The notes beneath the pieces are model-generated. The model did not search any database. It had not been told where the DNA came from and saw only the letters and a list, made by a program, of their open reading frames with translations. The position numbers and the translations under genes are program-made. From an uncultured Bacteroidia bacterium (GTDB taxonomy: Bacteria; Bacteroidota; Bacteroidia; Bacteroidales; F082), in assembly GCA_913009755.1 (NCBI GenBank), contig CAJVWU010000011.1:1-59730 (forward strand): 59,730 nucleotides of DNA, read 5' to 3'. Shown here in pieces: positions 27,831-36,008 of this stretch. Numbering within the stretch: the first letter of the stretch is position 1; each line of letters opens with the position of its first letter.

Positions 27831-29297
27831 TTACAAATACTCCTTCACTACCCCCGTCCTTTCGTTGAATTCGTTGATTTCTTCATCCCATTTCTCAACC
27901 TGAGCGTATCGTGATGTCCAGTAGTTGTCATCGTACCACTGGGCGTTCAGTTCTTCAACGGTTTTGCCCTGTTGTTCTACCCAGGTGAAGTATTTCAGGT
28001 TGTGCATGCGTTTTTTATCGTAATAGTTCATTTCGAGCATATAATCGGTTTTTAAGCCCAAAAGGTCGGCATCAAAACTTACGGCTGCCTCTTTGGCGTT
28101 GAACTTTCCGTGCTTTTCTCTTTCTTCCTGCAAACGTGACCGGTACATTTCCATCGAATCGGTAGCCACCGTGAAGATAACATCTTTTTCAGTCATCTCA
28201 TAGTATTTGGCCAGTTTGGCGGAGCCCATCAGGTTGGCGATGGAGGATATGCCAAGGTATTCCAGTTTGTTCACCAGTTCGGGGTCAACTCCTGTCTCCT
28301 TTTTCAGGAACTCCAGGCCGGCCGGCTCGTTGAACAGGCGCATCAGCCGGATGTTAGGATTGTCATCAATTCCTGCAACCAGGTCCATGTTTCGGATGTT
28401 GTGAATCCACGGAACATGTTTGTCGCCAATGCCTTCGATGCGGTGTTCCCCATAGCCGTTCAGTAAAAGGGTAGGGCACTGCAAGGCTTCACCGGCGCAT
28501 ACCTTCATTGTCGGGTGAATCGTTCTTAAATAGTCGGTACAGCCGAGGGTCCCTGCTGACCCCTGTGTCAGGAATACGCCACGAAACCGGTTGTCTTCAT
28601 TTTTTACCCGGTTAAACACCTCCTCCATGGCCGGCCCGGTCACCGCATAGTGCCACAATGAATTCCCGATTTCTTCAAACTGGTTCAGGTTTACGATTTT
28701 ATCACCGCGTTCTTTCAGCAGTTCTTTTACCTTATCATATATCTCTTTTACATTGCTTTCGGTTCCCGGGGTCGCAATTACCTCGGCACCCACTTTGTGC
28801 AGCCAGTCAAATCGTTCTTGCGACATCCCTTCCGGCAGGACGGCAATTGATTCACAACCCAGCAAATAGGAGTCGTAAGCACCGCCGCGGCAATAATTTC
28901 CGGTGGAAGGCCACAGGGCTTTCTGCCGGGTGGGGTCAAACCGACCGGTGATCAGTTTTTCAACCAAAGGCCCGAATGTAGCACCAACCTTATGTGCCCC
29001 TGTGGGGAAGAATTTTCCGATGAGCATGATGATCCTTGCCTTTACCCCGGTCAACTCAGGCGGCAATTCCAGATAGTTTACACCGTTAAACCCTCCACCA
29101 AAAACAACCGGTTCGTTTTTCCAGGAAATCCTGAACATGTTCAGTGAATTCAAATCCCAAAGCCCGATGCCCTTTAGTTTATCTTTGATTTTTTCGGGAA
29201 CCAAATCCGGATTCTGCATCTGTTTGTAAGTCGGCAGAATAATATGCCGTTCCCGGCACCTTTTGATTGTGTTTTCTAAAACTTTTTGTTTATCCAT
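27831..29297 (-). CDS. PLP-dependent fold-type II enzyme (cysteine synthase-like, 'subunit beta')
   Basis: 488 residues. The PLP lysine is K103 in FFPTGAHKVGATFGP, the cofactor loop is LWPSTGNYCRGGA, and a late QGSAGTLGCTDYLRT block is present. This resembles proteins annotated as pyridoxal-5-phosphate-dependent protein subunit beta, with a long C-terminal extension ending in acidic residues (VEKWDEEINEF). Reaction unknown; beta-elimination or replacement chemistry is likely. It follows ygfK by 19 bases and so belongs to the same transcript. It is the second PLP enzyme of the SDMH block. Confidence 0.8.
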   Translation of the reverse strand: MDKQKVLENTIKRCRERHIILPTYKQMQNPDLVPEKIKDKLKGIGLWDLNSLNMFRISWKNEPVVFGGGFNGVNYLELPPELTGVKARIIMLIGKFFPTGAHKVGATFGPLVEKLITGRFDPTRQKALWPSTGNYCRGGAYDSYLLGCESIAVLPEGMSQERFDWLHKVGAEVIATPGTESNVKEIYDKVKELLKERGDKIVNLNQFEEIGNSLWHYAVTGPAMEEVFNRVKNEDNRFRGVFLTQGSAGTLGCTDYLRTIHPTMKVCAGEALQCPTLLLNGYGEHRIEGIGDKHVPWIHNIRNMDLVAGIDDNPNIRLMRLFNEPAGLEFLKKETGVDPELVNKLEYLGISSIANLMGSAKLAKYYEMTEKDVIFTVATDSMEMYRSRLQEEREKHGKFNAKEAAVSFDADLLGLKTDYMLEMNYYDKKRMHNLKYFTWVEQQGKTVEELNAQWYDDNYWTSRYAQVEKWDEEINEFNERTGVVKEYL

Positions 29298-29316
29298 TCG
29301 TGTTGATGATTATTGT

Positions 29317-32300
29317 TTATTGTCCGTAAAATGAAACAGCGCCCTGCATGATTATACTCATTTCCGCCGCTTCCTTCAAATCAATTTCAAAATTATCCTT
29401 TTTAACGGAAGTAATTTCCATTATTTTAAAGGTTTCAATATTCAGCTTTACTTTTAGTTTTTCTGTTTCGTAAACAAAACAATTGGTTTCTTTGTTCAGC
29501 GATGAAAAATGAGAGTCTTTTTTATAAAAGAGGGTCTTTTTCCCGTTTGCCCGTTCCAGAAAATAACCCTCCCGCTCTTCATCAAGAATATTTTTGTTCA
29601 AATACAGATGCGGTTTGTTTTGATAAGGAGAGCCGGCCGAGGGGCAAAAAGTCGTGCAGTTGCCGCATGCGTTACACCAGTCGGCGATGTGCAAGATCTG
29701 ATATTTCTGTTCAACCTTAAAACAATCACCTTCAACTATACTGACCCCTTTCTTTGATCCGATAATCTTTTGGGGGTCATAGCGAACCGGGTTGATCTGA
29801 TAGGAATGAAAAGCAAGGTTGGGACAGACGGTAACACAGGTATTGCATATTTCATCACAAAGCAGGCACCGCGAGGCTTCCTTAGCGGCTTCATCTGCCG
29901 TCAGGGTTTGGGAAACGAGTTTGAAATTCTTCCGGTCAAAAAGGGGCAACTCAACGGTTTTAACCTGTTGTACTTTCTTTGCCCTGTTGATGATGTGCCG
30001 GTTAAGAGCAGTTGTCTCCCTGTTGATTTCATGAGAGAATGGTTCCAGCCCGGCTTTCCTGATGATCTCTACGGCAGCTTTCCGGCCATCGCCAATGGCA
30101 TTGATAGCTGTGGATGCCCCCCTCATGGCATCGCCTCCGATGAATACATGCTCCAGTCGGGTTTCATATTGACCGGGTTTGGTTTTTAAAAGTTTCACAT
30201 CTGTAAAATCAATGTCAGGTTCCTGTCCGATGGCGGGAATGAAGGTGTCGCAGGGAACAGTAAATTCCGAACCGGGAATGGGAACGGGTTTGGGCCTGCC
30301 GATGCTGTCAACTCCACTGAGTTTCATTTTGATGCAGGTGATTGATTGCACTGTACCGGCGACGAAAGTCGCCGGTACAGTTTTATCGGCGATTTTAGTC
30401 GCCGATACATTCAGTTTCAACGGTGCAGTCAACTCCATGATGTTTATGCCTTCCCTGAGTACGGCTTTGATTTCTCCGGTGTCGGCGGGCATGTGATTGA
30501 TGGTCCTGCGGTAAATAATTGTAACAGTGCCGCTTTCCCCCACAAGGCGATAGGCCGTTCGGGCGGCATCCATGGCCGTATTCCCGCCACCGATAATAAC
30601 AATATGGTTACCAATTCGTGTCGGTTTGTCCTGTTTGACATTAAATAAAAATTCCAACGGGTCGAGCACCCTATCAGCATCAATGTTTTCAATATTTAAT
30701 TTTACCGATGACCAGGCTCCCGTGGCGATATAGATAAAATCATTTTCGTTTCTCAATTTTTCAAAAAACGGTTTATCCACTTTAAAATTATAATTAACCT
30801 TTACACCCAATGATCCAATTCTTTTTATATCATTCTCAATGGCCCGGTCAGTAAGCCTGAAAGCGGGGATAGCCCCCGAAACCATGCCGCCGGGTTTGGG
30901 TTTTGTTTCAAAGATGTTTACTTTAAAACCTGCCTTTGCCAGAAAATAAGCGCATGACAAACCCGAAGGCCCGGCACCGACGATGGCCGCTTTTTTATCG
31001 TTTTTAACAGGTGAGCTTTGTTGAGTGTCCTTCCCGTTTTCTGCCAAAAATCGTTTTATCTCCCTGATCAATACAGGGCTGTCGTAATTGATGCGGGTGC
31101 ATTTCGTCTGGCAAAGATGATCGCAGACCATACCGGTTGTTCGTGGAAACGGATTGGTTTTTAACACAAGGTCCAATGCCTTATCAAACTGTTTTTGTGC
31201 TGTATAATATAAATAACCGGGTATGTCCTGGTTGGTCGGGCAGGTGTCCACACAGGGCGCATGGATGCAGTCGAAAAAACCCAATGCCCTGCCGGTTTTG
31301 ATGTCGGGAGCATGAATGGCTGTTTTTTTATACCTGTTATCATTCAGAACCGATTCTGCATATTGTTTCAGGTTGGCCAATGCGCTTTTTCCTGTTGTGT
31401 TACCCGGTTTGCCGTTGGCAATCAATTCAGGGATTGAGGAAACATTTTGTTTTTTGAAAGCCTGACCGAGTTGATCCAGATATTGATGCAGTCTGCCATA
31501 ACCGCCGGGTTTCAAAATGTCGGAACATACGGTGGCAGGATAAAGCCCGCACGAGACCACATCCGTCAGGTTAAAAGCATCCACGCCGGCAGAAAAGGAA
31601 ATATCCAGTTTCCCGCTGAACCGGTTTTGCAGTTTGTAAGCCAGGTTGACGGCAATGGGATGCAGTGCCCTGCCGCTCATATACATTGTTTTTTCTTCGG
31701 GAGGAAAAACCTGCTTGTGATTTAAACTTTCAAGTGTGTTGGTCAGTTTTAACCCAAAACGGACCTTGTTCTTTTTCGCTGCTTTTTCCAGGTTTTTGAT
31801 GATGTGGACAGCATCCTCAAAGGTTGGGTCGTGCTCAAAGGCGGTGTCGGGGACATTGGTTTCAAAACCGGAATTCTGCAAAATACGGTGTAATTCCTCT
31901 TTGCCGAGGAGCGTAGGGTTTAGTTTGATGGTTGTATGAAGTTTACGGTCTTCCAGCAGGTAAAGCCCGATTTTTTCAATTTCGTCAGCCGGGCAGCCAT
32001 GCATGGTGGAAAGGGTAATGTTGTCGGAAATGCAGGGGTTGATATCAAGTTGCGGAATTTCAGGATAAATGGGCTTTATGCTGTCAATTTTGTTGTTGAT
32101 CTCGGCGGATGCGTCGGACATTTTATCAAGAAACCACTGCACATTTTTGTTTGTAATGCCTTTATAATCATAACCCACACTCATGTTGAAAATAACGCCG
32201 GGTTCGTCCGGATTCCCCCAGTTAAACTTGTTTTTTAAAACATGAATGATAATCCAGGCATCCAGATATTGTTCAAATGATTGACGGATTTTTAACTCCT

Positions 32301-32634
32301 GCGACCATTCACAATTATATCCCTCATCCTGCATGTCAATACAGGGTTTGGAAACATTTAATTCGTCCAGTGTCTGGATGGTTTTCAGTTCGATATAGCG
32401 GGCACCGGTAAGCCAGGCAGTGACGATATTCTGAGTAAGTTGTGTGTGTGGACCTGCTGCCACACCAACAGGCGTTTCCAGAAGTTGTCCAAAACGGTTT
32501 GAACGAAACGGATCGGTGGGTTGGGGTACAAAAAACAATTCCTCCGGAATACCGAAGACTTTTCCCTTGTCAAGCTGGTTCAGGATTATTTGCAGAAGCC
32601 GATCGAGTGGGGTTATGGTGAAATTGTCTGACAT
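29317..32634 (-). CDS. ygfK: YgfK, putative selenate reductase/glutamate synthase-like subunit
   Basis: 1105 residues. The N-terminal half is dihydroorotate dehydrogenase-like (TPVGVAAGPHTQLTQNIVTA, NPCISDNITLSTMHGCPADE). An Fe-S linker (CVDTCPTNQDIPG, CDHLCQTKC) leads into a glutamate synthase small-subunit-like domain with FAD site AAIVGAGPSGLSCAYFLAKA and NADPH site IVIIGGGNTAMDAA. The C-terminus carries CNTCVTVCPN and CNACGNCTTFCPS clusters. YgfK is a hallmark of SDMH loci and is thought to shuttle electrons. Residues about 743-762 (SATKIADKTVPATFVAGTVQ) are encoded by palindromic repeats at 30351-30406 and lie in a loop where relatives have a short turn, so the insertion may be tolerated. 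Confidence 0.92.
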   Translation of the reverse strand: MSDNFTITPLDRLLQIILNQLDKGKVFGIPEELFFVPQPTDPFRSNRFGQLLETPVGVAAGPHTQLTQNIVTAWLTGARYIELKTIQTLDELNVSKPCIDMQDEGYNCEWSQELKIRQSFEQYLDAWIIIHVLKNKFNWGNPDEPGVIFNMSVGYDYKGITNKNVQWFLDKMSDASAEINNKIDSIKPIYPEIPQLDINPCISDNITLSTMHGCPADEIEKIGLYLLEDRKLHTTIKLNPTLLGKEELHRILQNSGFETNVPDTAFEHDPTFEDAVHIIKNLEKAAKKNKVRFGLKLTNTLESLNHKQVFPPEEKTMYMSGRALHPIAVNLAYKLQNRFSGKLDISFSAGVDAFNLTDVVSCGLYPATVCSDILKPGGYGRLHQYLDQLGQAFKKQNVSSIPELIANGKPGNTTGKSALANLKQYAESVLNDNRYKKTAIHAPDIKTGRALGFFDCIHAPCVDTCPTNQDIPGYLYYTAQKQFDKALDLVLKTNPFPRTTGMVCDHLCQTKCTRINYDSPVLIREIKRFLAENGKDTQQSSPVKNDKKAAIVGAGPSGLSCAYFLAKAGFKVNIFETKPKPGGMVSGAIPAFRLTDRAIENDIKRIGSLGVKVNYNFKVDKPFFEKLRNENDFIYIATGAWSSVKLNIENIDADRVLDPLEFLFNVKQDKPTRIGNHIVIIGGGNTAMDAARTAYRLVGESGTVTIIYRRTINHMPADTGEIKAVLREGINIMELTAPLKLNVSATKIADKTVPATFVAGTVQSITCIKMKLSGVDSIGRPKPVPIPGSEFTVPCDTFIPAIGQEPDIDFTDVKLLKTKPGQYETRLEHVFIGGDAMRGASTAINAIGDGRKAAVEIIRKAGLEPFSHEINRETTALNRHIINRAKKVQQVKTVELPLFDRKNFKLVSQTLTADEAAKEASRCLLCDEICNTCVTVCPNLAFHSYQINPVRYDPQKIIGSKKGVSIVEGDCFKVEQKYQILHIADWCNACGNCTTFCPSAGSPYQNKPHLYLNKNILDEEREGYFLERANGKKTLFYKKDSHFSSLNKETNCFVYETEKLKVKLNIETFKIMEITSVKKDNFEIDLKEAAEMSIIMQGAVSFYGQ
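30351..30406. repeat. Two palindromic repeats inside ygfK
   Basis: Unit one (30351-30380) has perfect 13-base arms ctgtaccggcgac/gtcgccggtacag with a GAAA loop. Unit two (30385-30406) is atcggcgattttagtcgccg followed by at. Both share the GGCGAC...GTCGCC core of the cluster at 20321-20425. They keep the ygfK frame open, adding about 20 residues. Confidence 0.85.
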
Positions 32635-32665
32635 ACAGGCGAAAATGATTTAATTGTAATGCATA

Positions 32666-32673
32666 CAAATATA
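32666..32673 (-). promoter_or_regulatory. Putative -7 box of the ygfK promoter
   Basis: The minus strand reads TATATTTG, a good TAnnTTTG match, about 32 bases before the ygfK start. No TTG at the -33 distance was found. Confidence 0.4.
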
Positions 32674-32761
32674 TAAAAACGGGGGTAATGGTGATCGGGC
32701 CGGTTTTTGGGTTTGGGCCTCATAAAATTTCAAACGGAAAGTCCTGAAACCGGAGCAGCCG

Positions 32762-33598
32762 TCACCTCCCTTCATTTAACGGGTTCTTTTTGGCACTTTT
32801 CTTAAGAGTATAAACAAAGCCGATGTTAACCCCGGTGTTTTGTAACCATTTTGAATTAATCTCTGGGTTTTCAAAAACACTTGAGATACTGTAAGTAAAT
32901 CCTACCCCCGCGCTGATCCCGATTTGCGGTGTTATATTATATATGACCCCGATCTGAAAATTGAAGCCAAAGTCATAACTGCTGAAATAAGGGTATTCGG
33001 GAGAAGAATAACTTGTAACAATGCCCTTGGTGCTTCCCGAGTAAAGTCTCTGGTTATGTCCGACCCGTAAGGTTGTGTCGGTTATCAGGCCAACGTCATC
33101 CGGATCAACATAAACATCTTCGGCTCCATTCATTGTGGCATTTAAAAAAATCGAATAATAAATACCGGCCTGTAAAGTGATCTTGAATTTTTCACCACCC
33201 CGCTGATAAATAATACTCAGCGGCAGTGTCAGGTAGTTGAGCTTATAATCAACCTGATAGAAATAATAACTTTTAAGGATTTTCCCGGTGGAATCAACAA
33301 AAGGAAAATCAGCGGCGAGTTGAAAAGCCCGGTCATCGTAATAAATGCCGGCATGTAACTTTAAATCATTGATCACAAAATATTCGGCAAAGCCTCCGAC
33401 ACGATATCCCATTTGCGACTTTGTCTGATGAACAGGATAAAGCAGTGAAAAATCCTTGATGTTGGTAAACTGCACCCCGCCTTCAATTCCAATGTTAAAT
33501 AACCCTTTAGTCTGAACCTGCTGTGCTTTGACCATGGCCGGTACAGCTAATAAAAAACCCACAAGCAGGATCAGTATTGTTTTATTAGCATGTTTCAT
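32762..33598 (-). CDS. Outer-membrane beta-barrel porin-family protein
   Basis: 278 residues with a signal peptide (TILILLVGFLLAVPAMVKAQ, cleavage after AQ) and alternating amphipathic strands such as IGYRVGGFAEYFVI-like blocks and QIGISAGVGFTYSISSVFE. This fits the small outer-membrane beta-barrel proteins of Bacteroidota (PorT/OmpW-like size). No TonB box or plug domain. Function unknown; it stands alone. Confidence 0.8.
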   Translation of the reverse strand: MKHANKTILILLVGFLLAVPAMVKAQQVQTKGLFNIGIEGGVQFTNIKDFSLLYPVHQTKSQMGYRVGGFAEYFVINDLKLHAGIYYDDRAFQLAADFPFVDSTGKILKSYYFYQVDYKLNYLTLPLSIIYQRGGEKFKITLQAGIYYSIFLNATMNGAEDVYVDPDDVGLITDTTLRVGHNQRLYSGSTKGIVTSYSSPEYPYFSSYDFGFNFQIGVIYNITPQIGISAGVGFTYSISSVFENPEINSKWLQNTGVNIGFVYTLKKSAKKNPLNEGR

Positions 33599-33621
33599 TT
33601 TACCGATTATAGGTTTTGAAA

Positions 33622-34347
33622 TTAGTAATTAGCCCAGATCCAGAAAACACCCACAAAAATTGCGGCAAAACCTGCAAATCCGTTAACCATCAGATAAATG
33701 GTATCTTTCTTTTTCCCGCTGCTGTATTTCCCAATCCATCCCAGCACAAAGGAGAAAACGATCATGGTAACAATGGTCCCGATGCCGAAACCGGTAAGGT
33801 ACATCACCGACTGATAGCGGCTGGGAAACGCCAGCGTGGGCAGTATGATCAGAATATGGGAAAACCCTGCAAGCCCGTGAATGATACCGATACCCAGGGC
33901 CGCCAGATACGTCTTTTTTTCAAATTCGTGGCTATGTTCATGTTTATCCGTGTGGCTGTGATCATGATCGTGAACATGAACATAAGCATCATTTTGTTCA
34001 TCTTTGTGGGTATGAATATGGGTGTGGCTTGTTTTCCTTTTAAACAGATATATCCGGAAAAAAGCCCAAAAACCAATCAAAATAAGAAGGATGCCCACAA
34101 GTTTTTCACTGTTTTCCGAGATGAAATCAACAGGAATGAACTCTTTGAAATAAATAAACAGCAAGCCAAGAAACAACATGCCGATGAGGTGGCCAAACCC
34201 CCACGACATGCCGATAATCCAGGGACGGAAACGGGTGTTTAAGGCAAGTGGGCCAACGGCAGCGAGGTGGTCGGGGCCGGAAAGCACATGAATTGTAGCG
34301 GCAATCAATCCGAAAAACAAAGGAAAACCAGCAAGTGTTTCAGCCAT
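33622..34347 (-). CDS. Nickel/cobalt-type transporter with histidine-rich loop (UreH/NiCoT-like)
   Basis: 241 residues and about six helices. The first helix carries HVLSGPDHLAAVGPLALN, matching the HX4DH metal signature of NiCoT/UreH transporters, and a second similar site is HGLAGFSHILIILP. Between them a cytoplasmic or periplasmic loop (residues about 105-145) holds some fourteen histidines (HTHIHTHKDEQ, HVHDHDHSHTDKHEHSHE). Likely moves nickel or another transition metal; direction is not known. A TATATTTG box lies just upstream. Confidence 0.8.
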   Translation of the reverse strand: MAETLAGFPLFFGLIAATIHVLSGPDHLAAVGPLALNTRFRPWIIGMSWGFGHLIGMLFLGLLFIYFKEFIPVDFISENSEKLVGILLILIGFWAFFRIYLFKRKTSHTHIHTHKDEQNDAYVHVHDHDHSHTDKHEHSHEFEKKTYLAALGIGIIHGLAGFSHILIILPTLAFPSRYQSVMYLTGFGIGTIVTMIVFSFVLGWIGKYSSGKKKDTIYLMVNGFAGFAAIFVGVFWIWANY

Positions 34348-34364
34348 GTATAGAAATTTTGGGA

Positions 34365-34372
34365 CAAATATA
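34365..34372 (-). promoter_or_regulatory. Putative -7 box of the metal-transporter gene
   Basis: TATATTTG on the minus strand, about 18 bases before the start at 34347. Weak -33 context. Confidence 0.35.
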
Positions 34373-34479
34373 ATTCATTTGATTCAACTGATTCCACTAA
34401 CTCTGCCGATTCCGCAATTCCACACTAAATCAGATGGCATTAAAATGTTTTTTAGTTTTGGCTTTTCCAATCAGGAAGG

Positions 34480-35232
34480 ATGAACAGATACTTTATTCAC
34501 ATAGCCTTTCACGGAAGCCGTTATCATGGTTGGCAGGTTCAGGAAAATGCCCATACCGTCCAGGCCGAGATGGAAGGGAAACTGTTATTGATCCTGGGCA
34601 TAAAAGTGAATTTGGCGGGTTGTGGCCGGACGGATACCGGTGTGCATGCCCGGCAATTTTATGCCCATTTTCAAGTGCCCGAACCATTGCCTGATGAAAA
34701 AGGCCTGGTTTATAAACTGAACGGCTTTTTGCCTAATGACATTGTGGTGTATGATATTTTCCAGGTTGACAAGGATGTGCATGCCCGTTTCAGTGCTGTC
34801 AAACGTACATACCGGTACTATATTTCAAGACAAAAAGATCCTTTTCACATTGATCAGCGGTATTTTTATTTTGGTGTGCTCAACGTGGAAGCCATGCAAC
34901 AGGCCTGTCGGTTTCTTGTTGGTGAACAGGACTTTACCAGTTTTTCAAAGTTGCATACGCAAACGGCAACAAACGTATGCACGGTTACTGCCGCCTCCTG
35001 GAAGCAGGAGGGCCATCAGTTGATATTTACCATTGCAGCCGACCGTTTTTTACGGAATATGGTTAGGGCCATTGCGGGCACGTTGCTTGAAATCGGAAAA
35101 GGAAAAATGCCTGCCGGTGAATTGAAGAAAATCATTGAAGCAAAAGACCGTGCCCGGGCAGGTTTCTCTGTCCCTGCACAAGGGTTGTTTTTAGAAAAAG
35201 TGGAATATCCGTTTCATCCGGTCCGTCAATAA
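34480..35232 (+). CDS. truA: tRNA pseudouridine synthase A
   Basis: Modifies U38-U40 in the anticodon stem of tRNAs. 250 residues, normal length. The catalytic aspartate is D52 in AGCGRTDTGVHARQF, the RNA-binding YHGWQVQ block is at residues 15-21, and RFLRNMVRAIAGTLLEIGKG is the C-terminal motif. The start ATG at 34480 is preceded by an aggaagg stretch, one of few Shine-Dalgarno-like sites here. It converges with the response regulator gene with 31 bases between stops. Confidence 0.96.
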   Translation: MNRYFIHIAFHGSRYHGWQVQENAHTVQAEMEGKLLLILGIKVNLAGCGRTDTGVHARQFYAHFQVPEPLPDEKGLVYKLNGFLPNDIVVYDIFQVDKDVHARFSAVKRTYRYYISRQKDPFHIDQRYFYFGVLNVEAMQQACRFLVGEQDFTSFSKLHTQTATNVCTVTAASWKQEGHQLIFTIAADRFLRNMVRAIAGTLLEIGKGKMPAGELKKIIEAKDRARAGFSVPAQGLFLEKVEYPFHPVRQ

Positions 35233-35263
35233 TTTTATGCAACTATATTATTGCAAAACTCCG

Positions 35264-35917
35264 TTAATACAGTGATGTCAGCCCCGAACGGATGGCATAT
35301 TTTGTCAGACCAGGGATGTTGAATATCTGAAGCTTTTCCATGATATTTTTACGGTGGGATTCTACAGTTTTGTTGCTGATAAAAAGTGTTTTGGCAATTT
35401 CTTTTGTCGTTTTGCCTTCACTCAATAGTTGCAATACTTCTTTTTCCCTGTCAGATAAAGGGCCATAAGAGGTTTCTTTATCATGCCATTTTGTATCAAC
35501 AAAATCCTGCAAAACCACATCAGAGATGTCCTCGCTGATATACTTTTTTCCTGAATTCACACGACGTATGGCTGTCACCAGTTCCTGGGCAGCACAATCT
35601 TTGAGCAGGTAAGCAAAAGCACCGGCCTTAAATGTTTTCCAGATAAATTCATGTTCCGAATGCATGGACAGAACAATGATTCTGGCATTTGGCAGTTTCC
35701 GGCGTATTTGTATAATCGCTTCAATGCCGTTCAATTCCGGCATCCCAATATCCATGATTGTAATGTCCGGTTGTAGTTTCACTGCTAATTTCACTGCATC
35801 GCGCCCATTCTCAGCCTGTGCAATGATCTCAATGTCCGACTCGTTGGAAAGTAAGGTGCAAATGCCTTCCCTTACAATTCTGTGGTCGTCCGCAATTAAT
35901 GTTTTAATGGTTTCCAT
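35264..35917 (-). CDS. NarL/LuxR-family response regulator
   Basis: 217 residues. Receiver domain with phosphoacceptor D56 in DITIMDIGMPELNG and acidic pair D10-D11; C-terminal LuxR-type helix-turn-helix LSDREKEVLQLLSEGKTTKE then IAKTLFISNKTVESHRKNI. It lies 91 bases downstream of the multi-PAS kinase gene on the same strand and is its probable partner. Target genes unknown. Confidence 0.93.
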   Translation of the reverse strand: METIKTLIADDHRIVREGICTLLSNESDIEIIAQAENGRDAVKLAVKLQPDITIMDIGMPELNGIEAIIQIRRKLPNARIIVLSMHSEHEFIWKTFKAGAFAYLLKDCAAQELVTAIRRVNSGKKYISEDISDVVLQDFVDTKWHDKETSYGPLSDREKEVLQLLSEGKTTKEIAKTLFISNKTVESHRKNIMEKLQIFNIPGLTKYAIRSGLTSLY

Positions 35918-36008
35918 AATAATTTTATCCTGTATTTTACCTGCTTAAGTAATCACCATATCCATTTCCTGTCCTATTTGAAATTAACCGGGCATCAGTC
36001 AATTCCAG

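Noticed and set aside
33616-34242. 208-codon plus-strand ORF over the metal transporter
   Set aside because: Antisense shadow of the minus-strand transporter with its histidine codons.
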